Below are positions 7,249 through 14,273 of a DNA stretch of 16,276 nt, piece by piece (positions within the stretch are counted from its first letter, which is position 1; every line of letters starts with the position of its first letter). The DNA is from an uncultured Bacteroidota bacterium (lineage in GTDB: Bacteria; Bacteroidota; Bacteroidia; NS11-12g; UBA955). The translations under genes were made by a program, and so were the position numbers. Where the stretch lies: positions 1-16,276 of the forward strand of contig CAIRMY010000038.1 of assembly GCA_903879775.1 (NCBI GenBank). The letters are read 5' to 3'. The notes under the pieces are model-generated. The model was not told the DNA's origin. It worked only from the letters and a program-made list of their open reading frames with translations, and did no database searches.

Positions 7249-8727
7249 TTGATATTCGAGCGGTTAAAATATCGCCATGAACTCTTTTTTTATGGGTTTT
7301 TATGCATTTATGCCGCCCTTGGTCTATATAATCTAGAAACCCTACCCGTGGCTTGGACCGATGAAACAATGAATCTCGATCCTGCCATTCAATACACCAA
7401 ATTTCACCAATATTTCTCCAGGCTTTGGCCGAATCCAGGTGCAGAATCTATATTTGCAAGCTACCCGCCACTCATTCAATTCTGGCATATTCTTTGGCTG
7501 AAATTTTTCCCAGCCACCATTTTTTTCATAAGATTGCCCTTTCTTTTAATGCACCTTTCAACCCTTACTTTACTATACAAATTATTCAAAAAGTCAAACC
7601 TCAATCTAAACATCGGAATTCTCTTCATCATCATTTTTGCCTTTGATAAAAGTGTATTTGAACTCTCTAGAAGTGTGAGAATTGAAGTCGTTATCATGTT
7701 TTTAATTACGCTTTATTTTTATCTTAAATCTATCAATAACAAACAGATATACCTTGGATTTATTGCTGGCCTCATTGCCATCGCTCACCTATATACTTTT
7801 CCAATATTTATTGTCATTTTTGCAAAACACCTATATCAAAACTCATTAAAAAAATCGATTCTATACATCATCGCTGCTATGATTCCTGGCTTATTTAGCC
7901 TATACTTCATCGATTTCAACATTCAGCAGCTCATTTCGCAACTAACAGTTCAGACGTCCAAACATACTCCGCAATCGCATAGCTTTTTGAGTTATTTAAA
8001 AGCAAGTTTCATCGATCGATTTTGGCCTTACTATAAAGAAATGCCCTTGCAATTTGTCATCATTATTGGCATGGCACTCTTAAACTTTTGGCAAATGCTA
8101 ACCTCAATCAAGAATCCAAAGTTGTGGTTTTCGCAAAACTTTTCAGCAGAATTATTTGTATTTTCATTCACGTTGTTCTTTTTAATTACCCCTCAATACA
8201 GATATTTACCTGTCCTGTTTTTATTGGGTATTTTATTTTTGAGGGACAACCAATTGATTAAAAATATAACTTCACATCAAATCAGCATCTATGTTCTGTG
8301 TCTTATTGCCCTGAATGGATTTGCCATATTCACAGCGCGACATACTGTAGCCATTTACCAACGCTCAGAGCGCATCTCTGAGCCGTTTCTAAGTTTCCTG
8401 GCAAAGAATATCCCTCAGAATAAAAAAACCCTTGTTTTGGGTGAATCTATAGGTGAATACTATGCAGCAACCAGAAAAAATTGCGATTATGGATTGGATT
8501 TCCATCCACAGCATTTCAACTACAACGAATACGAACAAGTTTATTATCTCACAAAATACAAAATGTCATTAGGGCAAGAAATTGGATGCTACATGCCCAA
8601 TCAGAAAGAAATTCCGGGATTTATTCAAAAGTTTGCCAAAGGTGGAACTTACTATAAAACAAAACTTTGGAAAATCAATTCGCTGCAAGATTATCAAAAA
8701 ATCACAGCTCCATATTTACACTATTAA
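7249..8727 (+). CDS. GT-C-type membrane glycosyltransferase (GT39-like)
   Basis: This 492-residue integral membrane protein has about ten hydrophobic segments between residues 11 and 370 and a soluble tail of about 110 residues. The first extracytoplasmic loop carries TDE (37-39), with D38/E39 matching the acidic catalytic pair of GT-C enzymes such as protein mannosyltransferases and ArnT. It is followed by a YPPL-containing loop as in GT39-like families. Such enzymes move a sugar from a polyprenyl-phosphate donor to a lipid, glycan or protein on the outer face of the inner membrane; the donor and acceptor are not predictable here. The start is TTG at 7249, directly after the TAA of the biotinyl gene and in the same frame. 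The only other early candidate (GTG, codon 34) would remove the first membrane helix, so I keep TTG. The stop lies 1 bp from the convergent plug gene. Confidence 0.78.
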   Translation: MIFERLKYRHELFFYGFLCIYAALGLYNLETLPVAWTDETMNLDPAIQYTKFHQYFSRLWPNPGAESIFASYPPLIQFWHILWLKFFPATIFFIRLPFLLMHLSTLTLLYKLFKKSNLNLNIGILFIIIFAFDKSVFELSRSVRIEVVIMFLITLYFYLKSINNKQIYLGFIAGLIAIAHLYTFPIFIVIFAKHLYQNSLKKSILYIIAAMIPGLFSLYFIDFNIQQLISQLTVQTSKHTPQSHSFLSYLKASFIDRFWPYYKEMPLQFVIIIGMALLNFWQMLTSIKNPKLWFSQNFSAELFVFSFTLFFLITPQYRYLPVLFLLGILFLRDNQLIKNITSHQISIYVLCLIALNGFAIFTARHTVAIYQRSERISEPFLSFLAKNIPQNKKTLVLGESIGEYYAATRKNCDYGLDFHPQHFNYNEYEQVYYLTKYKMSLGQEIGCYMPNQKEIPGFIQKFAKGGTYYKTKLWKINSLQDYQKITAPYLHY

Positions 8728-8728
8728 T

Positions 8729-10030
8729 TTAATTTTTACCCTGAGAATTCTTCAAACCATATCCAATCAATTCATCATATGGCATAGTTTGATTTCTATG
8801 ATACATTAAAACCATATAATTGTTTTCTGTAGCCGAGTGAGATCCCTCTAAAACTTTAAAATCTAAAGACTTAGACTCTTTATCAGCAACTCCATAAATA
8901 TAATTATAATAGCCCTGTTTTAACGGAATTACCGTTTCATAAATCTTTGCATCTACATTGTAATAAAGCTTGTGACTTTCTTGAATTCTCCAGTCGCTAA
9001 GTTCGCCATAAACATAAATATCTTTATCAATTAGATCCATTGAAAGAGAAAAATGTACAAAGCAATAATCACTCTCGTTCTCAAAGCCATTGGGTTTCAA
9101 TAAACTATCCTTCAAGATATCCTTGTTGTCATAAAAAACCCTTCCATTGTAATCGTTCCAGTTCATATATCGATCATATCCACGGCTATTATCGGCAACC
9201 AACCAAACGTGTTTTTGATTGCCAATATTCATTTTCTTTTTAACCCATGCTTGACTCACTCTCAACGATCGGATGTCGAAATATCGATATTCATTGATAC
9301 CTTGAAACTGACTACCAATCATTTGTTTATAAGCATAAGATTGATTTTGAATAAATTGAGGCCTAAGTTCATTATTGGCAGTCAACCATTCACCATTTCT
9401 TAAAATAACTGCAGTCAAATCTTGATACGGATTCGGTATAAAATAATCTTTTAACGTTGTAAACGTAAAATTAATCTGTTGATTTTCAGCTCTAAATTCC
9501 ACCTGACTACTCTGAGAAACAGTCATATCAACATTTCCTTTTGAGTTCAAAACCATAACTCTTCTCGACAAAACAATATCGGCTTCATTAAAATTACGGT
9601 AAACCACTAATAAATAATTCCCCGAAATTTTTGGCATGGTTTGCTCGGTTGGAAAATTGATTGAATAATGAACATATTGTGTGAGTGTGGAATTCGAAAA
9701 AACGCTGTTTTCTATATTCTCGAAACCTGTTCCATCCAAAAATTGTGTTTTGACCAAATTTGAGCGGTTCCATTGGGCATCACAATGAATGAGAGTGAAT
9801 TGATAATAATCTCTTTCAGAAGTAATTTGATCAAATTCCAACCTCAACGTTTTTAAGGCGTCTTGCAGCGTAATTACAGGAAAATTGAACCCGCTATTCT
9901 CTTGAATAACCCTAACCGTTCTTATATCTCCTTCATAAATGGCATTACAAAATCTGAGTGTACTATCGGTATTTGCCTTTAAAAAAAGACAATTCAATGC
10001 AAATAATATCAAATACAAATACCGTTTCAT
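8729..10030 (-). CDS. Type IX secretion system plug protein (DUF5103 family)
   Basis: The 433-residue protein has an N-terminal signal peptide (about 1-19, MKRYLYLILFALNCLFL then KAN) and is therefore exported to the periplasm. The body is beta-rich: an N-terminal domain with features such as EFDQITSERDYYQFTLIHCDAQW, and a C-terminal E-set/Ig-like region (about 340-400) with FxYGELSDW and KQGYYNYIYGV. I recognise this as the DUF5103 family, whose Flavobacterium member closes the periplasmic mouth of the SprA translocon when no substrate is being secreted. The role is thus to keep the T9SS channel sealed. No other T9SS gene is in the window. The gene has its own -7 box ending 4 nt before the ATG and lies 32 bp after the ABC-F gene on the same strand. 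Confidence 0.85.
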   Translation of the reverse strand: MKRYLYLILFALNCLFLKANTDSTLRFCNAIYEGDIRTVRVIQENSGFNFPVITLQDALKTLRLEFDQITSERDYYQFTLIHCDAQWNRSNLVKTQFLDGTGFENIENSVFSNSTLTQYVHYSINFPTEQTMPKISGNYLLVVYRNFNEADIVLSRRVMVLNSKGNVDMTVSQSSQVEFRAENQQINFTFTTLKDYFIPNPYQDLTAVILRNGEWLTANNELRPQFIQNQSYAYKQMIGSQFQGINEYRYFDIRSLRVSQAWVKKKMNIGNQKHVWLVADNSRGYDRYMNWNDYNGRVFYDNKDILKDSLLKPNGFENESDYCFVHFSLSMDLIDKDIYVYGELSDWRIQESHKLYYNVDAKIYETVIPLKQGYYNYIYGVADKESKSLDFKVLEGSHSATENNYMVLMYHRNQTMPYDELIGYGLKNSQGKN

Positions 10031-10034
10031 AAAT

Positions 10035-10042
10035 CAAACATA
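10035..10042 (-). promoter_or_regulatory. -7 box of the plug gene, 4 nt from its ATG
   Basis: The minus strand reads TATGTTTG, an exact TAnnTTTG match, ending 4 nt before the ATG at 10030. If used, transcription would start at or next to the start codon, giving a leaderless mRNA. The -33 region would lie inside the end of the ABC-F gene; no clear TTG is seen at normal spacing. Confidence 0.45.
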
Positions 10043-10062
10043 GCAAAAAAAGTACCAAAAGC

Positions 10063-11988
10063 CTATTCTTGTGTCGACAACCAAGTTTCCATCACCTCAT
10101 CATACTTTTGTTGAAGCGCAGAAATGGTATCAATGTTAAGTTTATGCTGTGAAGTAACTTCCATCAATTTTGTTGAATCTGTGGAAACAGAAGAATCTTG
10201 CATCATGATTGACAATTCTATATTCTTCTTTTCCAATTGTTTAATCTCATTTTCAAATTGTTGCATGTCTTGCTCTAATTTTTGAATCTGATTTTTTGAC
10301 AACGTTTTTTTCGAGGGACTTTCTACAGTTTGTGCAACAGATGCCGCTTGCACCGCTGGAGTTGGTGTTTTTACGATTGGTTTCACTTCAACAACTCGGG
10401 TAGAATTCCACTCATTAAATTCATCAAAAGTTCCCAAATATTCCTTTAACTCACCATTTTCAATCCACCAAATTTTATTCGCAACCCTGCTAATAAACGT
10501 TCTATCATGCGAAACAAAAATGATTGAACCTTCATAATTTTCAAGCGCTTCTGCCAAAACAGAAGTCGAAAACATATCCAAATGGTTCGTTGGCTCATCT
10601 AACAATAAAAAGTTAGATTGAGTAATTAAGGTTTTCGCAAGTGCCAGACGAGATTTCTCACCACCCGACAACACTTTCACTTTTTTAAATACTTCTTGGC
10701 CAGTAAACAAAAAACATCCCAAAACGGTTCTCAATTCTTTCTCAGTATATTCAGCACTCACAGTACCCAACTCATTGAGTAAGTCATTTTTTAAATTCAA
10801 TGCTTCCAATTGATGCTGGGCAAAAAAAGCAGATTCAACATTCCAACCCAAATCAATTTTTCCTTCGTGAGATTCTGTGCCAAAAATCATTCGGAGTAAC
10901 GTTGATTTGCCTTTGCCATTTGCACCCACAATGGCAATTTTATCGCCACGCATAATTTGACCAAAACTATTGTGCAATATATGCAAGTCGCCATAGCTTT
11001 TACTTGTGTTTTCTATATCTACTATTTGCTTGCCGGGATTTACTCGAATGTTAAATTTAATGTCAAAATCACCACGCTCTTTATCTTTTATCTCAATTTT
11101 CTCGATTTTATTCAGCATTTTCACCCTACTTTGGACTGCCGTAGACTTACTTGCTTTATATCTAAAACGAGAAATAAATTGCATTTGCTGCTTAATATAG
11201 GTCTGTTGATTTTCAAATCGACGTTGTAACATTTCATCACGCTCATCTTTTTGATCCAAGTAATCAGAAAAATTGCCTTTATAATGGTATAATTGTTGGT
11301 GTGCAACCTCCGCAATTCTATTCACTGTTTTATCTAAGAAAAATCTATCGTGAGATACGATTACATAGGTACCTTGATAGTCACTTAAATAATTTTCCAA
11401 CCACTCAATTGTGGGCAAATCCAAATGGTTCGTTGGCTCATCTAACAACAGCAAATCTGGAGCTTGCAATAACAATCGACCCAACATCGCTCTCATTCTC
11501 CAACCCCCACTAAATTCTTTCAATGGCTTCTGAAGCATTTCGGTTGTAAAACCGAGCCCTTCCAAAATTTTATCTCCTTGAGCTTGCCAGTCATACCCAC
11601 CTAATTGTCCAAATTGATCTTGTAAATCAGTTAAACGATTAATTCTTTTATCGTCGTATTCAGTTTCTAATTCATGCAAAAGTTGGTTTATTTCTGTATC
11701 AATTTTCACCAAATCATCACGGCCAGCCATCACAACATCACGAACACTTTCATGAAATTCCAAACTCAATAAATCTTGGTTCAAGAAACCAATTTTCAAA
11801 CTTGAAGCCTTTGATAAACTTCCTTCACGAAGATCAAATTCTCCAGCAACAACGCGTAATAATGTAGATTTACCGGTTCCGTTTAGTCCTACCAAACCAA
11901 TTTTTTCACTTGGTTTAATATGCCAACCGGCATTTTTATATAAATATCTTCCAGCGAATTCGAACGAAAAGTCAACTAATGCAAGCAC
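10063..11988 (-). CDS. ABC-F family ATPase (ribosome-associated type)
   Basis: This 641-residue protein has two ABC ATPase domains and no membrane segments, so it is an ABC-F protein acting on ribosomes in translation rather than a transporter. Domain 1 has Walker A GLNGTGKS (34-41), signature FSGGW (159-163) and LLDEPTNHLD (181-190). A charged helical linker (about 230-310) corresponds to the P-site tRNA-interaction motif. Domain 2 has GANGKGKS (355-362), LSGGE (440-444) and LLLDEPTNHLD (461-471). A proline/alanine-rich tether (about 535-560) leads to a C-terminal coiled coil (about 562-636), as in Uup/YdiF-type members. The start is GTG at 11988: it gives the usual family N terminus (MLALVDFSFEF), and an in-frame stop lies just upstream. 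Whether it confers antibiotic protection cannot be told; a housekeeping role is more likely. Confidence 0.93.
   Translation of the reverse strand: MLALVDFSFEFAGRYLYKNAGWHIKPSEKIGLVGLNGTGKSTLLRVVAGEFDLREGSLSKASSLKIGFLNQDLLSLEFHESVRDVVMAGRDDLVKIDTEINQLLHELETEYDDKRINRLTDLQDQFGQLGGYDWQAQGDKILEGLGFTTEMLQKPLKEFSGGWRMRAMLGRLLLQAPDLLLLDEPTNHLDLPTIEWLENYLSDYQGTYVIVSHDRFFLDKTVNRIAEVAHQQLYHYKGNFSDYLDQKDERDEMLQRRFENQQTYIKQQMQFISRFRYKASKSTAVQSRVKMLNKIEKIEIKDKERGDFDIKFNIRVNPGKQIVDIENTSKSYGDLHILHNSFGQIMRGDKIAIVGANGKGKSTLLRMIFGTESHEGKIDLGWNVESAFFAQHQLEALNLKNDLLNELGTVSAEYTEKELRTVLGCFLFTGQEVFKKVKVLSGGEKSRLALAKTLITQSNFLLLDEPTNHLDMFSTSVLAEALENYEGSIIFVSHDRTFISRVANKIWWIENGELKEYLGTFDEFNEWNSTRVVEVKPIVKTPTPAVQAASVAQTVESPSKKTLSKNQIQKLEQDMQQFENEIKQLEKKNIELSIMMQDSSVSTDSTKLMEVTSQHKLNIDTISALQQKYDEVMETWLSTQE
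10576..10605. repeat. 30-nt direct repeat, copy 1 (domain 2 LLDEPTNHLD)
   Basis: This stretch is identical base for base to 11419-11448. Both copies code for LLDEPTNHLD in the two ATPase domains of the same ABC-F gene; the flanking DNA differs at once. Confidence 0.75.
11419..11448. repeat. 30-nt direct repeat, copy 2 (domain 1 LLDEPTNHLD)
   Basis: This is the partner of 10576-10605. Several of the ten codons have two to six synonyms, yet all match between the copies. Confidence 0.75.
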
Positions 11989-11992
11989 GATG

Positions 11993-12000
11993 CAAAATTA
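11993..12000 (-). promoter_or_regulatory. -7 box of the ABC-F gene, 4 nt from its GTG
   Basis: The minus strand reads TAATTTTG, an exact TAnnTTTG match in the 28-bp gap after the GNAT gene, ending 4 nt before the GTG at 11988. The spacing is the same as for the plug gene and implies a leaderless transcript. No clear -33 element is visible. Confidence 0.4.
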
Positions 12001-12016
12001 ACCCCTCAAAGTGGTT

Positions 12017-12508
12017 TTACCGAATACTTTCCCAAATCATCACAAAATCATTCATAAAATATCCATCTCCTATATCAAAATCAGCAACTTTTTCAATTGT
12101 AAAACCATTTTTAAAGTAGAAATTAATCGCTTTATAATTCATTCTATTTACTTGCAAACGAATTACTTCCGGATTGAAATTCTTCACAACAAACTCAAAA
12201 AACGCTCTCCCAACACCACTTCTCTGTATTTGAGTATTTACATAGAATTTATGAATAAAAAAACTCCCATTCTCCACTTCTTTGATCGAAATAAATGCAA
12301 TTGGGGCTTCATTTTCATTCGTATAAGCGATAAAAAACAAATCATTATTTAATATTTGTTGCTTCAAAGATTCTGAATCATACATTTTTTTGAGCATGTA
12401 ATCCACTTGCTCTTGGCCAATGATTTCAGGGTAATGATCGTTCCAAATCTTGTGTGCTAAAACAATAATTTTATCTAAATCTGCTAAAGTTGCTTGAATA
12501 AATTGCAT
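12017..12508 (-). CDS. GNAT family N-acetyltransferase
   Basis: This is a 163-residue single-domain acetyltransferase that would move an acetyl group from acetyl-CoA to an unknown amine. The N terminus (FIQATLADLDKI) is the typical first strand and helix of GNAT proteins. The acetyl-CoA pyrophosphate-binding loop is QRSGVGR (95-101), preceded by the FYVNTQI strand, and the C-terminal NRMNYKAINFYFKNGF (121-136) is the usual 'N..A...Y...GF' motif. I chose the ATG at 12508. An ATG at 12529 adds seven residues, and longer reading into the divergent ABC gene is not credible. The ABC-F gene follows 28 bp later on the same strand. The substrate is not predictable. Confidence 0.82.
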   Translation of the reverse strand: MQFIQATLADLDKIIVLAHKIWNDHYPEIIGQEQVDYMLKKMYDSESLKQQILNNDLFFIAYTNENEAPIAFISIKEVENGSFFIHKFYVNTQIQRSGVGRAFFEFVVKNFNPEVIRLQVNRMNYKAINFYFKNGFTIEKVADFDIGDGYFMNDFVMIWESIR

Positions 12509-12534
12509 ATACTCGTACGAATATCTCATTTTTG
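12502..12534 (+). promoter_or_regulatory. Candidate promoter of the FecE-like ABC gene
   Basis: ATTG at 12502-12505, a 21-nt spacer and CATTTTTG at 12527-12534 form a -33/-7 pair with one mismatch in the -7 box. The box ends 12 nt before the ATG at 12547. It overlaps the start of the divergent GNAT gene. The sequence ATTTTTGTAGTT here recurs at the miaB promoter. Confidence 0.4.
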
Positions 12535-12546
12535 TAGTTGAATACA

Positions 12547-13275
12547 ATGCTAAAACTTCATGAAATATCAACCGGATTTGTAAAAAATCGAAAAACACAT
12601 GTCCTTCATGAAAATATAAACATAGCTTTAGCGCCAGGAACAGTGACATTGCTTCTGGGAGCAAATGGAATTGGCAAATCGGTTTTACTCAAAACACTCT
12701 TGAGCATATTTAAACCAATAAAAGGGTATGTAGAGTTTGATAATCAAAAAATTAATGAATTAAAATCCGACCAATTGTCGGGTCTTATTTCTCTGATGTT
12801 GCCCAATCCGCCATCAATTGAATTAATGTCATCTTTCGAGATTGTCATGAGCGGTCAGCAACGGTTCAATAAACCATGGCAAACCAATCAAAAAGATGCA
12901 CAAGAAAATATAAAACGATATTTTGAAAAGTGCAAAATTGAGCATCTAATTGAAAAAAATTTCGCAGAGCTTTCCGATGGCGAAAAGCAAAAAGTAATGT
13001 TGGTACGATGCTTGGCACAAGAAACACCAATCATTTTGCTCGACGAACCTATGGCATTTTTAGATTATCCAAGTAGAATTCAATTTCTACAACTGATCAA
13101 AGAAATTGCCGAAAAACAAGGAAAATACATCATTGTAAGTACCCACGATATTGAAATTTCCATCCCCATTTGCAATTCAATCATTGCATTAACTAAAAAT
13201 CATTGGCATCATTTTACAGATCCAAATCAATTTACACCTGAAAACATTTTTAGTGAAACAACGAAAACCATTTAA
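12547..13275 (+). CDS. ABC transporter ATPase, FecE/FepC-like
   Basis: This is a 242-residue ATP-binding subunit of the class that powers uptake of iron-siderophore, heme or cobalamin across the inner membrane. Walker A is GANGIGKS (38-45), the signature is LSDGEKQKV (142-150), Walker B is IILLDEP (162-168), the D-loop is FLD (171-173), and the switch histidine is in STHD (198-201). The Q-loop glutamine of FecE/FhuC-type ATPases appears to be replaced: the aligned position reads MLPN (N87). The start is ATG 12547; a TTG three codons earlier is less likely. No permease or binding-protein gene is adjacent, so the partners must be elsewhere. The last 23 nt overlap the start of the methyltransferase gene, indicating translational coupling. 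The transported substrate is uncertain. Confidence 0.82.
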   Translation: MLKLHEISTGFVKNRKTHVLHENINIALAPGTVTLLLGANGIGKSVLLKTLLSIFKPIKGYVEFDNQKINELKSDQLSGLISLMLPNPPSIELMSSFEIVMSGQQRFNKPWQTNQKDAQENIKRYFEKCKIEHLIEKNFAELSDGEKQKVMLVRCLAQETPIILLDEPMAFLDYPSRIQFLQLIKEIAEKQGKYIIVSTHDIEISIPICNSIIALTKNHWHHFTDPNQFTPENIFSETTKTI

Positions 13276-13975
13276 ATTCAAACAATTCACAATTGAACAG
13301 AATTTGGTTACCCTACCCGTAACTACAGATGCTTGTATTTTTGGTGGCTTTTGCTCATTTAGCCAACCTCAAAACATATTAGATATAGGCGCCGGAACCG
13401 GCTTATTGGCACTTATGATGAGTCAAAAATATCCAAATTCCAAAATTACAGCCATAGAAAAACACCCTGAAACGGCCTTTCAAGCCAAAATAAATTGTGA
13501 GTCAAATAGGATCAACAATATTGAAATCATTGAACATGATATCTTTACCTACAAACCAGATGTTAAGTTTGAAGCAATTATTAGCAATCCCCCGTTTTTC
13601 ACCAATCAACTTGAATCCGAAACCGATTTGAAAAACCAAGCACGTCATTTTTCAAATCATACTTTCAGTGACTTTTTCCAATGTATCGAAAACCTACTCG
13701 ACAAAAATGGCAGTGCCTGGATATTGCTACCATATTCTGCATTAGATTCCATATCTCATGATATTCAAGCAACCAATCTTAAAATTAAACGATTGATTGG
13801 ATTATGTCCAAATGAAGCAAAAAACAAACATTTACTTTTTGTAAATCTTGATTTCAATGCATGTAAAATACCTCCAATTGAAACTTATGCCGTCAAAAAT
13901 TCTGAAAATAACTTTACCCCAGATGTTTATAAGTGGTTAGAGCCGTTCTATTTAGAGCAAGCACTTAATTTGTAA
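13253..13975 (+). CDS. trmN6: tRNA1(Val) (adenine37-N6)-methyltransferase-like protein
   Basis: This SAM-dependent enzyme probably methylates N6 of adenine 37 in tRNA1(Val). The 240-residue protein opens with FKFKQFTIEQ (7-16), the characteristic start of the TrmN6/YfiC family. It has the SAM motif LDIGAGTG (43-50), an acidic residue at the end of strand 2 (AIEK, E69), and the catalytic NPPF (112-115) typical of N6-adenine methyltransferases. The family segment after the N terminus usually contains VGTDG; here it is VTTDA, a variant. The start is GTG at 13253 inside the ABC ATPase gene (23-nt overlap, different frame); it is the start that includes the conserved N terminus, and there is no ATG nearby. 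An inverted repeat overlaps its stop codon. Confidence 0.85.
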   Translation: MKQRKPFKFKQFTIEQNLVTLPVTTDACIFGGFCSFSQPQNILDIGAGTGLLALMMSQKYPNSKITAIEKHPETAFQAKINCESNRINNIEIIEHDIFTYKPDVKFEAIISNPPFFTNQLESETDLKNQARHFSNHTFSDFFQCIENLLDKNGSAWILLPYSALDSISHDIQATNLKIKRLIGLCPNEAKNKHLLFVNLDFNACKIPPIETYAVKNSENNFTPDVYKWLEPFYLEQALNL

Positions 13976-13991
13976 AGGGTTCATTTACAAA
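13969..13991. repeat. 8-bp perfect inverted repeat over the methyltransferase stop codon
   Basis: TTTGTAAA (13969-13976) and TTTACAAA (13984-13991) pair perfectly around a 7-nt loop and include the TAA stop. The 9-mer CTTAATTTG also occurs twice, at 13964-13972 and 13994-14002, the second copy overlapping the -33 element of the next gene. There is no U-tract, so it would be a weak terminator at best; an operator for the mini-PspC gene is another option. Confidence 0.45.
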
Positions 13992-13998
13992 GTCTTAA

Positions 13999-14030
13999 TT
14001 TGGAATTGATCTTTCTTAATATTATCTTCG
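13999..14030 (+). promoter_or_regulatory. Promoter of the mini-PspC gene
   Basis: TTTG (13999-14002), a 20-nt spacer and TATCTTCG (14023-14030, one mismatch to TAnnTTTG) make the best-spaced -33/-7 pair in the window. The -7 box ends 5 nt before the ATG at 14036, implying a leaderless or nearly leaderless mRNA. Confidence 0.5.
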
Positions 14031-14035
14031 TTAAA

Positions 14036-14254
14036 ATGAATTTCCTAAAATTTTCTTTAGAAAAATCTATGTTTGGTGTTTGTAGTCAACTCGCCGACAA
14101 AATGCATATTTCAACGAGAAGCGTTAGAATGTCATTTATTTATGCCAGTTTTTTCACCTTTGGCTCCCCAATTATTTTCTATTTAATTGCTGCTTTTTGG
14201 ATGAATATAAAACGATATTCACGTGAAGGTAGAACCCGTATCTGGGATCTATAA
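14036..14254 (+). CDS. Short PspC-domain membrane protein
   Basis: This is a 72-residue protein consisting almost entirely of one PspC domain: FGVCSQLADKMHISTRSVRM, then a hydrophobic helix of about 25 residues containing FTFGSPIIFYLIAAFWM, and a basic tail. PspC domains occur in envelope-stress proteins; the short Bacteroidota versions are usually annotated as PspC family regulators, but their function is not established. I chose the ATG at 14036 because the upstream TTG at 14000 lies in the promoter region and the extra 12 residues are not family-like. It has its own promoter and ends 19 bp from the convergent DUF6029 gene. Confidence 0.8.
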   Translation: MNFLKFSLEKSMFGVCSQLADKMHISTRSVRMSFIYASFFTFGSPIIFYLIAAFWMNIKRYSREGRTRIWDL

Positions 14255-14273
14255 TGTAAAGTTTGTCTTTTGA

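Noticed and set aside
6757..8727. Single fused biotinyl-glycosyltransferase protein
   Set aside because: A clear TAA separates them and the two domains have no known reason to be joined; readthrough is possible but unsupported.
10063..11988. Antibiotic resistance determinant (ABC-F protection protein)
   Set aside because: The C-terminal coiled coil and general layout fit Uup/YdiF-type housekeeping members; nothing specific to resistance proteins is visible.
12509..12664. Longer N terminus for the GNAT protein
   Set aside because: It would run 118 bp into the divergent ABC ATPase gene, and the extra residues do not look like an acetyltransferase N terminus.
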